NCBI RefSeq assembly: GCF_040802235.1
Contig: NC_133169.1
Coordinates: 44,089,034-44,153,033, forward strand
Direction: 5' to 3'
Source of the DNA: Manis javanica
Lineage: Eukaryota > Chordata > Mammalia > Pholidota > Manidae
DNA: 64,000 nt
Part shown: positions 40,971-53,390 of the stretch, piece by piece
How positions within the stretch are numbered: position 1 is the first letter of the stretch
How the letters are laid out: each line of letters begins with the position of its first letter
Position numbers and translations under genes: made by a program
Notes under the pieces: generated by a model
Seen by the model: the letters and a program-made list of their open reading frames with translations, nothing else
Databases searched by the model: none
Told to the model about the DNA's origin: nothing

Positions 40971-41862
40971 ATAATACAGTGTCTTCAGTAAATTGTCTTG
41001 GGAAAACTGGACAGCTACATGCAAGAGAATGAAACTAGATTAATACCTAACACCACACACAAAAGTAAACTAAAAATGGATTAAGGACCTAAATATTAGA
41101 CAAGAAAATATGAAACACTCAGAAGAAAACAGACAAAAATATCTTGAATGTGAGCATGAATAATTAATTTTTTGGACACTTCTTATGCAAGGGAAAGAAA
41201 AGAAAAATGAACAAGTGGGACAACATCAAGCTGAAGAGCTCCATACAGCAAAGGACACCATCAGCAGAACAAAAGGGCAACCTATGGTATTAGAGAATAT
41301 ATCACGGATGATTTCTCTGATGAGGGATTAACTACCAAATACATAATGAACTCATATAATTGAACACCAAACATGAATAACCCAATTAAAAATGATCAGA
41401 GGGCCTGAATAGACATTTTTCTAAAGACGTACACATGGCCAACAGGCACATGAAACAGTGCTCCACATTGCTAATCATCAGGGAGAAGCAAATCAAAACC
41501 ACTGAGATATCACCTCATGCCTGTCAGAATGGCCACCGTCTAAAAGGCAAAAAATAACAAGTGTTGACAAAGGTGGAGAAAAGGAACCCTCCTGCACTGG
41601 TGCTGGGAAAGTCAATGGATGCAGCCATGGTGGAAAGCAGTAAGGAAGCTCCTCAAAAAAACAAACCAAATATAGAAATACTGTGTGACACAGTAATTCC
41701 ACATATAGACATTTACCCAAAGAAAACACAATCTCTAAGATATGGAAGAAACCAAAGTGTCTATCAATAGTTGAATATATGAAGAAGAATTGGTGGTGAA
41801 GCACAATGGAATGTTATTCAGCCATAAATGAAAGAAGTCCTGCCATTTGGAAAAACATGGAT

Positions 41863-42845
41863 GACACTTGTTTCCAGTATTTTATGAACCTCAGAAATCA
41901 AGTCCAAGTAATCATCCCCACTTCAAGTAAAACAGTAGCCCTTCCTCTGTAATATTTCAATCTCAGGAAAAGAATGCATCATCCAATAAATGAGGATATA
42001 ATATATATATACATATATACATATATTCCTTTGTCCACAAATAGTTGGAAAATGAAAATTGCTAACACATTGCAATATATAGTGCATTTCCTAATATACT
42101 GCAGTAAATACATGTCATATAAAGAGATTCTTAAGGGGAAGTATACTTGCTTTTCTACTTAAATACAGATGACAGGTAAACATTTGAGAAAATATTTTCA
42201 ACAACTAATAGAATGTGTCAGAAGCAGAACAATTCAAAATAATAATTACCCTTTGCTCTTGCAATTCCCTGTAGTTCTGTGGCTGAAACCACCATTTGTT
42301 GACGTTATTCGTCTCACCCGGATGGCTGATGGCGCATGTCCCGGTTAAGTGTACAGAGGAAGCAAGAGAGTGACATCATCCCTGGAGTTACTATGCCCGC
42401 TGAGGGAGTGGCTTCTTTTTATGACAAATCTCCTCTGAGACTATAAATAGGAATGCAATGAAAGGAGCTAAAGAAGCTAGTGGGTAGCCCTGCTGTGATT
42501 GTTTTGTTTCTCTCTCATGTCTTTAAAGAAAATTTATTACTGTTAATCACAATATGCATCAAAAACTTAATGTTAATAATAATCACAAATACCAACTCAT
42601 GTAAATTCTTAGCTATGAAAACTAATTTCATATATATATGTATACATATACTTTATCATTTAAAGTTCAAGGAAAATTGTGAATAACTGTCCTTTTTCTT
42701 TTTTGCTGATAAGGAATATGAAACTAATAGTTCAACTGATTTTTCAAAGACAGTATCACTAGTCAGTACTCTCGTTGAAAGTAAAACTAAGTTCATTTCC
42801 TTCACATCTTTCTCCTAATCTCTGTTCTTTAGATTACTGATTTGT
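41863..42845 (-). repeat. inverted partial copy of the OR2T distal upstream region
   Basis: The minus strand of this block matches 24178-25109 of unit B and the equivalent 49560-50560 of unit C. Clear anchors are 'ggatgattacttgga', the 'tctcagagg' block near 42425-42440 and the 'gaaggaaatgaactta' stretch near 42795-42810. There is no receptor exon here: on the minus strand the block runs into old L1 at 41862. It covers just the part that unit A lacks. A TA-rich run lies at 41998-42027. Confidence 0.85.
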
Positions 42846-43664
42846 ATATCTTCTTCTGTTATTTACATGAAATTCATGTTAGTTTAATGCTACCTCATTT
42901 TTTCATTTTTTTCCAATTTTTATTTTTAAATTTATTCATATTGTTGATATATAATTGGCATACATTCTGTAAGTTTAAGATGTGTAATAGGATGAATTTT
43001 TATGGAATATATGGCAAAGTACTAACCACAAAAGATTAGTTAATATAGCCTTCAACTTATATTATCAATTTGTTGTTGCTGTGGTGAGAAAATACCTCTA
43101 TCCGCATTGCAATTTTCAAGTATGCAGTGTAATATTTTACATTATAGCCACCATGATGTAGTGAACATGTATAAGTCATGTTGGTTTGATAAACATTATT
43201 GACAAATTATTAACAATGTGTTTTACCTAACACTTCCATCACTTCTCATAATTATGAATTGTTTTGGTTAGAACATTTAAGAGCTCTTTAAGCAAGTTTC
43301 AGTTATATAATAAGCTATTTACTAAAATTAGGATGCTATGTATTAGACCCTCAGAATTTACTAATCTTTTAATTGACAAATAGCTCCTCATTTATTCTAC
43401 CTCCAACCCCTGATAACAACCATTGTATTTTTGCTTTTGTGATTTTGTCTCTTAGGTTCCATATACAAAAGAAATCATATATTTTTTTCTGCCTCTGACT
43501 TACTATACTTAACATAAATAACAGAGTTCATCCAAGTTGTTGCAAATGGCAGGATTTCCTTCTTTTTCATGGCTTAATAATTCTCCATTGTCTATATCTG
43601 TATCTGTATCATTATATGTATTTAACCATATCTATATCTATATCTATGTCCATATCTATATCTA

Positions 43665-45930
43665 CAAGCATACCTCACTTTACCATGCTTCACTTTATTG
43701 TGATTCACAGATTTTGTGTTTCTTATATGTTGGAGGTTTGTGACATTTCATTGACCAACCATTAACTCTATTTATCAAACAGCATTTGCTAATTTTGTTC
43801 TGTGTCACATTCTGTCTCACAATATTTCATACTCTTTTATTACTAGTATATTTCTGAGGATGACCTTTGATTCAGTGAACTTTGGTGTTACCAATGTCAT
43901 TGTTTTGGGGTGACACGAATCACTATATAAGATATAAAAATTAACCAGTAAATATTTATGTGTACTGAATCCTACACCAACATCTCTCTCCCACTCTGCA
44001 GGATTTCCTATCACCTACACGACAATAATTAAGTTAGTCCAATTAATAAGTCTACAATGGCCTCTAAATATGCAAGTGAAAAGAAGAGTTGAATTTGTCT
44101 CAATTTAATTCAAAAGCCAGAAGTGAGTGCATAGAGTAAGGAATTCTTCTCCAAAGAGGTGATGGGCCACAGTCAGGCATCAAGTACCACAGTCATCCAA
44201 GGTGTGGATGAAAAGGAAACGTTTTTGAGGGAATGGGAAGTGACAGTCCATGGGACACACTGCATTTACCAGAAAGAAAAACAACCTTATTTGTTATGGA
44301 GAAAATATCAGCAGTCTGGACAGATGATCAGCCACAACATTCCTTACACCAAAGCCTAATCCAGATCAAAGCCTTAATTCTCTCCAATGCTGTGAAGGAT
44401 GAGAGGTGAGGAACCTGAAGGAGAGAGGTTTGAAGCTTGAAGACGTGGGTTTATAAGGCTTAAGGGAAGCAGCAATCTTCAGGATGTAAAAGGACATGTT
44501 GATGCAGCAGTTGCTGCTGTACAAGTTGTAAGAAGTTATCCAGAAGATCTAGTTAAGATAATTAGTGAAGTGGCAACCCAAAACAACAGATTTTCAGTGG
44601 AGATGAAATAATCTTACATTGGAAAGAGATGCTATTTTCATAGCTAGAATGGAGAAATCAATGTTTGGCTTTAAAGCTTCAAAGGATGGACTGATTCTCT
44701 CTCTTATTTGGGAATAAGGCAGCTGGGACTTTAAACTGAAGCCAGAGCTCATTTACCATTCTGAAAATGCTGAATCTACTCTGCCTTTGCTCTATAAATG
44801 AAATAAAGCCCAGATGATAGCACATTTCTTTATAACATAGTTTACTAAGTACTTAAAGCCACTGTTGAGACATGCTGCTGATATAAAAAGATTCCTTTCA
44901 AAATACTCCTTCTCATTGATAATCCACCATGTGACCCAAGTTCTGTGTTTCAGATTTTCAAGACCTATGTTGTTTTCATGCAGCTAACACAACATCCATT
45001 TGCATTCCATGGATCAAGAAGTAATTTTAAATTTTAAGTCTTATTGAAGAAATACATTTCGCAAAATTATGGTTGCCATGAACAGTGATTCTCTGATGGA
45101 TTTAAGCAAAGTAAATTAAAAATTCTCTGGCAATAATTCACTGTTCTATATGCCATTAAGAACATTTTCAATTCATGGGAAGGAGTCAAAATATCAGTAT
45201 TAACAAGAGTTTGGAAGTAACTGATTGCAATCAACATGAGTGACTTTAAAGGGTTCAATACTTTGGTTTAGGAAGCAACCATAGACATCATGAAAACAGC
45301 AGAGGAGCTAGAATTAGGAGTGGAGTTCTGAAGATGTGATTGAATGGCTATAATCTTGTGATAAAATTTGAATCGATGAAGAGTTGCTTGTTATGGATGA
45401 GCAAAAAAAATTATTTCTTAACATGGAAGCTATTCCTGGTGAAGATGTGAAAATTGTTTAGCTGACATACACTTGATTGATACAGCAGTGACAGAGTTTA
45501 AGAGATTAATTCCAATTTCAAAAAAAGTTCTACTGTGGGTAAAATGCTATGAAATAGCATCCCATTATACAGAGAAATAACTCATAAAAGAATAGCCAAA
45601 CAATGCATCAAATTTCATTTTTATCTTCATTCAATAAATTACCACTCATCCCCAACATTCAACAACCGCCAACCTAATCAGTCAACAGCCAAAAATATCA
45701 AGGCAAGATCCTCCACCAGCAAAAAGACCACAGTTTTCTGAAACCCAGGCAATGATTAGCATTTTCTAACAATAAATTGTTTTCTAATTGAGATACATAT
45801 ACGGTAAAGTGAAAACATTTTTTGTGTGTGCACTCGCCAAATAAAAAATAAACTTAACTTGCTTTATCGTAATATTTGCTGTATTTCAGTCATAGGAAAC
45901 AAAACACCCAATAACTCCTAGGTATGCCTG
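43665..45930 (+). mobile_element. Tigger1 DNA transposon (pogo/Tc1-mariner), nearly whole, inactive
   Basis: Terminal inverted repeats are visible: the left end starts CAAGCATACCTCACTTTA and the right end finishes CTAGGTATGCCTG. TA dinucleotides flank both sides (43663-43664 and 45931-45932), as expected for TA-targeted pogo elements. The interior follows the Tigger1 transposase gene in order, for example 'acaatggcctctaaatatgc' at 44053-44072 (MASK-type start), 'cagccacaacattcctta' (44330), 'ttatccagaagatctag' (44534) and 'ttctactgtgggtaaaatgct' (45528). The length, about 2.27 kb, is slightly under the roughly 2.4 kb family length. No long reading frame remains. Tigger1 was active in early placental mammals. 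Confidence 0.93.
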
Positions 45931-47284
45931 TATTTCTATGACTATCTCCATCCTTAATTGTCTCTACATCTCCCATCTTATTTATCTGTTCATTTATAGA
46001 CACATCTTCTTCTGTATGTTGGCTATTGCAAATAATGCTGCAATAAGCATGAGAGTGAAAATATGTCTTCAATAACTTGTATTTACTTGGACACATTCTG
46101 AAAATCGGGTTTAGTGGATCACATGGTAGATCTATTTTTATTTTCTAAGAAACTCAATGTTGTTTTCCATATAGTGGATTTACTAATTTATATTCCCACC
46201 AAGAGTTTACAAGTATTCAGTTTTTACATAGCAGATATGAGATAATATCCCTATGTAGTTTTGATTTGCACTTCCATGATGACTACTGATGTCAAGCATC
46301 TCTTAATATACTTGCAATTTGTATGTCTTTGGAAAATATCTATTTGGTTTCTTTTCCTAATTTTAAATTAGATTCTTTGTATTTTTGCTACTGATTTGTA
46401 CAAGGTATCTTTATGCTTTGGATATTAACCCCTTATTTGATATACAGTTTGCATATATTTTCTCCCACTCTATAGATCAAGGCTAGATCCTCCACCAGCA
46501 AAAGATAACAGTTCGCTGAAACTCTGCTTTTGGTGATTTCTGCTTTTGTTTCTGAGAAACATTTTAAATTTTGCAGTTCCTTTCATATATATTTGCTTTT
46601 GTTGCTTGTACTTTTTGTGTCATGTCCCCTAAACCTATGTCAATGAACTTTTCCTCTGAGTTTACTCCATGACTTTTTATAGTGTCATCTCTTATACTTA
46701 AGTACATAATCCATTTCTAGTTATTTTCAGAGTGGTGTAAGATAAGAGTCTGATTTCCCTGTTTTTGCATCTGGATATCCAGTTTCCTCAGCACCACTTA
46801 TTTAAAAGAATATCTTTTCCAACTGAGTATTGTTGGCTCCTTTTTTCAAATATTAGGTGATTTATCTCTGGGCCCTCTATTCTGCTATTCTGTTCTGTTG
46901 GTGCTTATGTCTGCTTTCATGCCAGTGCCATACAGTCTTGATTTATATAGCTTTGAAATATAGGTTGAAATTGGGAAGCCTACTTTCCATATTTTTTTTT
47001 CATGAATTGCTTTGGTTATTTAGGGTTTTTGTGGTTTTACTCTATTTTTAAGATTTTTTTTTTGTATATCCATGAAACATGTCATTGGAATTTTGGTAGG
47101 GATTGCATTGAATGTAGAGGTAGCTTTGTATTCTAGCTTTTAACAATAACAGTTGTTCCCATCAATGAACATGGGATATCTTTGCATTAATTTCAGTTTA
47201 TCTAATTTCCTTCATCAATGTCTTCATTGTATAGTTATTTCATTCTTGGCTAAAATTATTCCTAAGCAGAAAAACTTAACTGTA

Positions 47285-47830
47285 CATCTATGGATGAACA
47301 TATATAGAACGTTTTGGACATATAAAAAAATATCATCCAGCCACAGAAGAGAATATCCTTCTATTTGCAAAAACATGAAAGAAACTTGGAGGCATCATTC
47401 TATGTGAAATAGGTCCAATAGATAAATACAAATGCTCTACAATCTTACTTAATGGGGAATTAAAAAAAACTTGTAGTAACACAGCAGATAGGTGTTTGCC
47501 AGGTGCAGGGTAATGAGTGATGATGGTCACAGTCCACAAACTTCCAGTTAGGAAGATAGTAAGTTCTTGGGGTGTATGTAGAGCCTGGTGACTATAATTA
47601 ACCATCTATATCATATAATTGAAAGCTGTACAAGGCTAGAACTTAAAACTTCACTTCTAAGAAAGAACAGTAACTAGGGTAAGTGTAGATATGTTAAGTA
47701 ACCATATCATTGTAATAATTTTGAATACATACATACAATCACTATGTTGTACTTGCTAAAGTTATGCAATATTATATGTCAATTATATCTTAAAAAGCTG
47801 GAAAATGTTGAAAAAACTAAAATAATGTAT
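47285..47830 (+). mobile_element. L1 3' end nested in an oppositely oriented L1
   Basis: Plus-strand ORF2 end and 3' UTR: 'tatggatgaacatatatagaac', a CAGCCACAGAAG-like site, then 'gtgtttgccaggtgcaggg' and an end near 'ttatatcttaaaaagctgg'. The minus-strand host L1 is broken at about 47265 and resumes at about 47835. I could not define a clean target duplication. Confidence 0.75.
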
Positions 47831-49189
47831 TTCAGAAATATTTTATTTTAAGTGCTATTATAAATCAGATTGTTACTTATTTTCAGTTAGTTTAATATTA
47901 ACATAGAAATGCAACTGATTTTTGTGTTGATTTCATATTATAAACTTTTACTGAATTTCTTATTAGATGAAACTTTTTTGGGGGGTCTTTAAGTTAATAT
48001 TTTTTATACATAACAATGTATCAGTAAAAAAACAATTTTATTTTTTTCTGACTCTGAAGAGTTTGTTTTTTCCTACGTAATTGCTCTGGCGAACACAACC
48101 AGTACTATACTGAATAGGAGAGGTGAGACTGGGCACTTTTGCCTTGTTCTTGTTGTTAGAGGAAAAGATTTCAGCTTTTACTGTTGACTATGACATTTGC
48201 TGTAAGTTTACATTATATTCCCTTTATCATGTTGGCATATATTACTTGTATATGCAAATTATTGAGAATTTTTAGCATGAAAAGTCACTGGGATTTAAAT
48301 CTCTTATATGCACTATGATGATCACTTTTAAAATTTCATACTGTTTATGTGGTGCATCATATTGGTTAATTTGTGCATATTGTTGTATCCTTGAAATGCA
48401 AAGACAAATCTCATTTAATCACTGTCTATGATCCTTTTAATGTGTTGTTGAAATCAGTTGCTATTATCTTGCTGAGAATTTTTTGCATCTATATTATTCA
48501 GGCATTTTGGCATACATTTTTCTCTTATAATATTCTACTATGGCATTGTTACAAGGGTAGTTCTGTTTTTGCAATAATTTTGGGAGTGTTTTATCTTCAG
48601 TTTTAAAGAAGACTTTGAGAATAATTGACATTAATTATATTTTAAGTGAGAGAATTAATCTATGAAACAATATGATCCTTGGCCTTTCTTTGTGGGGTGT
48701 TTCTGGTTACTGATTCAATATCCCTCCTACCAGAGCATTCAGATTTCTATTACTTCATGGCTTAGACATGGCATCCCATATGTTTTGAGGAACTTCTCTT
48801 GTATATGATAAATTATCCTTTTTTTGAGGCTGTCTAATTTGTTGGCACCTAAATTAGCACAGTAGTCACTAATGAGCCTACATATTTTGTGGTATTAGTG
48901 GTAATGCCTATTTCACTCATTATTTTATTAATTCATGTCCTCTCTCTTTTTTCTTACTAACCCTAGCTAAAGGATACTCAATTTTGCTTATCTTTTTAAT
49001 AAATATATTCTTCGTTTCATTGATGTTTTTAAGCCTCTGTTTCAGTAATTTCTGATCTGAACTTTAGTTCCTTTCTTCCAGGTTTGGACTTAGTTTTTGT
49101 TTTATCTAGTTCTATGTGAGGTAAAATTATCTTTCTTCTTTCTGAATGGAGACTTTCTTTAGTACAAAAATCCATCTGAGTACTGCCTT

Positions 49190-49500
49190 TTTTGCAGCTA
49201 ATAATTTTGCTATGGTTTGTTTACACTTTAGACTTAAATATCCAGTGTGGTGACTATAGTTTAAAATACTGTATTGCATACTTAAAGTTCCAAGGACAGG
49301 AGAGCTATAATGTTCTCATTGTGACAACGAAAACAAAATGCACATTATGTCAGTTGAAGGATACATTAACCTTGCTGTAGTAAAATTTTTACAATATAAA
49401 CTCATATCAAATAATCACTATGCATACTAAACTTGTGTAAAGTTTTATATCACTGTTTCTCACTAAAACTGGAAAACATTTTTAAAATAAAAAGGATTTG
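49190..49500 (+). mobile_element. old L1 3' UTR fragment at the edge of unit C
   Basis: Plus-strand L1 3' end, with 'ccagtgtggtgactatagttt' and a 'caaataatcactatgcat' stretch, fading into A-rich sequence at about 49500. Its last part corresponds to 24040-24110 of unit B. Confidence 0.7.
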
Positions 49501-51673
49501 AAAATGTTGAAAAAATAAATAGAAGAAACATTAAATTAACATAGAGTCTATGTGAATAACAGAAGGTATGTAATCAGTAATGTAATGAACACTGATCAAG
49601 ACAAAGATGGGGAGATGGTATCACTTTTAGTTTCAAATATAGTACTAACTAGTGGTATTCCTTTTGACAAGCCAATAGAACTATTAGTTTCAGCTTTTAT
49701 ATCAGGGAAAGATAAGAGAAATAAGAAAAAAACAGTATGTCACAAATTTTCATTCAGCTTTAATGAGAAAATTTCTATATATTTATGTATCTTTGTATAT
49801 ATAGTCACACATGCATAAAAGTATATTTTGTAAAATGAAAATGCTCTATGGATTTAACTCATATTTCATAGGTGAGAATTTATTAGTGATGGGATTTGTG
49901 ATTATTGGTACTATAGGTTAAGATTTTGATACATATTGAGATTAACAATAAAAGGAGTTCTTTTAAAGATATCAGACAAAAAATGCAAGGGTAGTATATC
50001 CATGAGCTTCCTTAGCTCTCTTAATTGCATTCCTCTTTCTAGGTCTCAGAGGGGATTTACCGAAAGAAAAACCATTCACTCAGTCGGCATAATAAAACCA
50101 GGCATGATGTCGCTCTCCTACTTGTCTTTGTGCACTTAACCTGGACACGCTCCTTCAGCCCATCTGGGTGAGATGAGCAACATCATCTGATGGAGGGTTA
50201 ACCAGAAAAATAGAAAGAACTGTGAGATCAAAGGGTAATTATTGTTTTGACTTATTCTTCTCTTCTGATACATTCTACGAGTTGCCAAAAATATTTCCTC
50301 AAATTTTTACCTATCATCTGTTTTTAAGAAGAAAGGCAAATGTACTTTTCTTCTTAATATCTTCATGTAACATGTATTTACAGCCACATATTAGGAAATG
50401 GGCTTTCCTTTTCCGAGTATTTTGGACAAAAGAATACACATCCTTCCTCCTTTATTGGGTGATGCTTTTTACTCCCCTTAGACTGAAATTTGACAACAGA
50501 TGTACTGATTTTACTTTGAGTGGGGACAATTTCTGAAGGTTAGAAATTGCTTAAAAAAATCTCCATATTTCTGTTACCCTAAAGAAATGGACAGTGTGTG
50601 AATTCACCAATGTTGTTTACTGTGGAGGTAAGACTGTGTCCCCAAGAATTCTGAGGCAGAGTGACAGCCTTTGGGTTCAACTCTTGGGCTGAGACAAAGG
50701 TTCTTAACTCCGCTTAGTTGCATGGTGTTAGGCAGACCCTGAGATGCTGAATATTTTAATGTGGAAAAGGAGAAAATTAGGAGTAGGTACTTCACAGAAG
50801 CTCTTGGGAAAGAAGTGTAGTGAAACAGTTGAGTAGTTGCTTCAAATAAACATTTGATATTGTACCAGAACTCTCAGTGTTTTCCCAATTAAACATGCAC
50901 TAAATTGTTTACATGAAACTGTAGGATTTACATTAGCAGAAAGTAAGCAAGTATGTGGGAGGAACAGCTGCCATGCCTGATACAGTGTGTTCCTCACTTG
51001 CCTGTTGGTCCAGGTGGGCTGCTTACTGTGGCTCAATGACAGTTACCCCAGTTACCAGAGTATAGCGAGGTTTCCCTGGCACCTGTCACCCACCTCCCTG
51101 GTCTTCCTCTGTTCACTCTGCAAGCAGTTTGAAGGTGTTCACTCGGATTGTACACTGAGCTGGTCCGTGCTTCACTTTGGCTGCATGTGTAGACTTGGTC
51201 AGCAGGTATGTTTTGCAATTTATCTCTGTTTTTAAATTATGCACAGAGCTCAGAATCCACCTACTAATAAGGGTGGGAGTTCGCAGAAAGGTTATAATTT
51301 TTTAGTGTAATGTATCCCAGATTTGTTAGATATTTATATTAAGAAATCAGAATCCCTTACAGTATTCTCTACTGCTTTGGCACCATCGACCTGGGAATGT
51401 TAGTAAACTGAATATTGGAATTATTACAAGAAAATAAAACTTACTTGAAATTTGGAAATTCCTTCTGAAATATCCCCTCATCATTGCTATCTCTAAATTC
51501 TTCCCATAAAGAAGTGCCAAATATTTCCTTCCTGCTAGTAAAGACTTTTGAAATTTAACTTTTGTCATATCATAAATTGAAAACCTGCAAATGTTTTATC
51601 TTTGTAAGAGAAAAGGTAGATGAAGCTATTACTGACTGATTCTCTTAAGAAAGGCCAGAGGTTATGTGCATCC

Positions 51674-51676
<3 letters not shown>

Positions 51677-51733
<57 letters not shown>

Positions 51734-51734
51734 T
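51677..51734. repeat. (ATTT)n microsatellite
   Basis: About 14 uninterrupted ATTT units. Units A and B have only one or two at the matching site ('ttcattttgtttatattg', 'ccattttatttatattg'), so the run grew in unit C after duplication. Confidence 0.97.
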
Positions 51735-51860
51735 CTATTTTGTAGGCATTTAAAAATTCCACACTATGTCACATTTATATATTTGTCCCTAAATAGACTG
51801 CAACTTCCATAAGTGCAACCAAGTTTAGCTTGTTTGATCTTCAGCGTCTGTAACACAGAG

Positions 51861-51920
51861 GCGGGGCGTGCGCAGTCAGGGGAGGGTCGGCAGCGGTGCG
51901 CAGTCTGCCTCTGCGTCTCC
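51861..51920. other. CpG-rich patch 1.5 kb upstream of the intact OR
   Basis: Within about 70 bases there are eight CpG dinucleotides in surroundings that are otherwise AT-rich and nearly CpG-free. A ten-base word, GTGCGCAGTC, occurs twice (51868-51877 and 51896-51905). The matching places in units A (about 5050-5130) and B (about 26350-26430) are not CpG-rich. Confidence 0.8.
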
Positions 51921-53359
51921 GTTTCCATGAAACATTAACTGCTGTGTGAGTTACAGGAGGTAACATTCGGGAAAAAATGAGAGCCTCGTCTTACAATTTG
52001 GCAGTAACACTCTAAATCCTATTTATTCTCCCCTGAGATTTAGAAGAAATGGCAGAAGCTTTAAGAAGATTAATTTCAACTTGAAAAAATGTGTACTAAA
52101 TAGAAAAGAGAAAGATTTCTACATAAAGGCTCTGCTTAATCACTTTTAAATAAGATAAATATGTTTAAGTCTGTATTCATATTTATTTAAACATTTATTT
52201 AAATTTTATATGTTTGTATAATATAATTATATGTATATATACAAAGTACATGTATAATAATGTATGTATACAAACACACACTCCTAAGTTGCTTAGGAAT
52301 ACAGAAATGACCAAATCCAAATTCTGAAATATATAAATAGGGATTAAACTGGTGAACTGAGACAATGTATCTTATATCAGCAGACATAGCCACCATATCC
52401 TACATGGATTATACACAATTATTACTGTAAATATTAACTTTCTGGACTAGCAGTATACATTGTTTATTCACGTTACTCCTAATATTCTAAACATTTTCAC
52501 TATTTTACCTCACTTAATCTTAAGTACTATTGCAATTAAACATTGTTACCCTCTTTTTATGTAGAATGGGCAGAGGAATAGTATCTAGAAGACAAACTAG
52601 ACCCATAAGCATAGTCCGGTTTCAGAGTTTGGGCTCCTAATATCGTGCACCTAGGATAGGTAGGGGGCTGCTGGTTGTGAGGATCCCCCCCTGCTTCTTG
52701 TGCTATGTAACCCACTCTACCCAACCCCAGTGCCTCACAGGGTGGCCCAACCCAAAGGGAAATATGGGTTCAACTGTTTTATATACATTTTTCCCAAACT
52801 GTGTTTCAGTTAGCTTTTGAATCTTTTTTGTTTTGGTTGTATAATTGATATATGTCATTATATTAGTTTCAAGTGTACAATGTGATGATTTGGTATTTGT
52901 ATACAGTATGAAATAAAATATTTATTATATGTAATATACCTTGAAGAGTTTTTAAGATACCAGCGGGATCCTTGAACAAGGTATTTTAATAAAATTCTGA
53001 GTGTTATAACAAAGATTTTAGAAAAACATGTATCTTTTTTCAGGGATCCACTTACTGTGCTTGAATAGGGCAGAATGACAATGCAGATTTCATACTTGTC
53101 TATAAAGGACACTATATCTTCAGATAATCTCATGACCTCAACTTGTGGCAGCCTCACCATAAATTACCAATTCTTTTGACCCACAGTTGTGAATTGCTAC
53201 TTTTCTGGTCAATTAGTAGAAATCCAGGTACTTTGTAATTTCCAGATCTGGAGGCCATGGGATTTCCTCCATTTAGCATATTTGGGTTGGTACACACATA
53301 CACACACTCACTAAATGTTAATTTCAGAGGGTAGTTTCTCATGATTGGTCCACTAACCC

Positions 53360-53382
53360 TAATGCCTTACTTCATGGGCCAG
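53360..53382 (+). promoter_or_regulatory. candidate 3' splice site before the OR coding exon
   Basis: A CAG/GT boundary at 53380-53384, nine bases before the ATG, is preceded by a pyrimidine-leaning stretch. The same 'gggccaggtg' context stands in units A and B, where the tract 'acttctctccttgg' is more pyrimidine-rich. OR genes usually splice a 5' non-coding exon onto an intronless coding exon just before the ATG. The site is inferred, not proven. Confidence 0.45.
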
Positions 53383-53390
53383 GTGAAATC

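Larger units (their letters stand above)
42920..49180 (-). mobile_element. old L1 LINE interrupted by two later insertions
   Basis: In minus orientation, the 3' UTR starts at about 42920 ('gttgatatataattggcatacattctgtaag') and ORF2 runs backwards through 43400-43664, 45931-47265 and 47835-49180. All frames are destroyed. A Tigger1 element (43665-45930) and an L1 3' end of opposite orientation (about 47285-47830) split it. A short TATC-rich run at 43600-43660 borders the Tigger. Confidence 0.82.
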
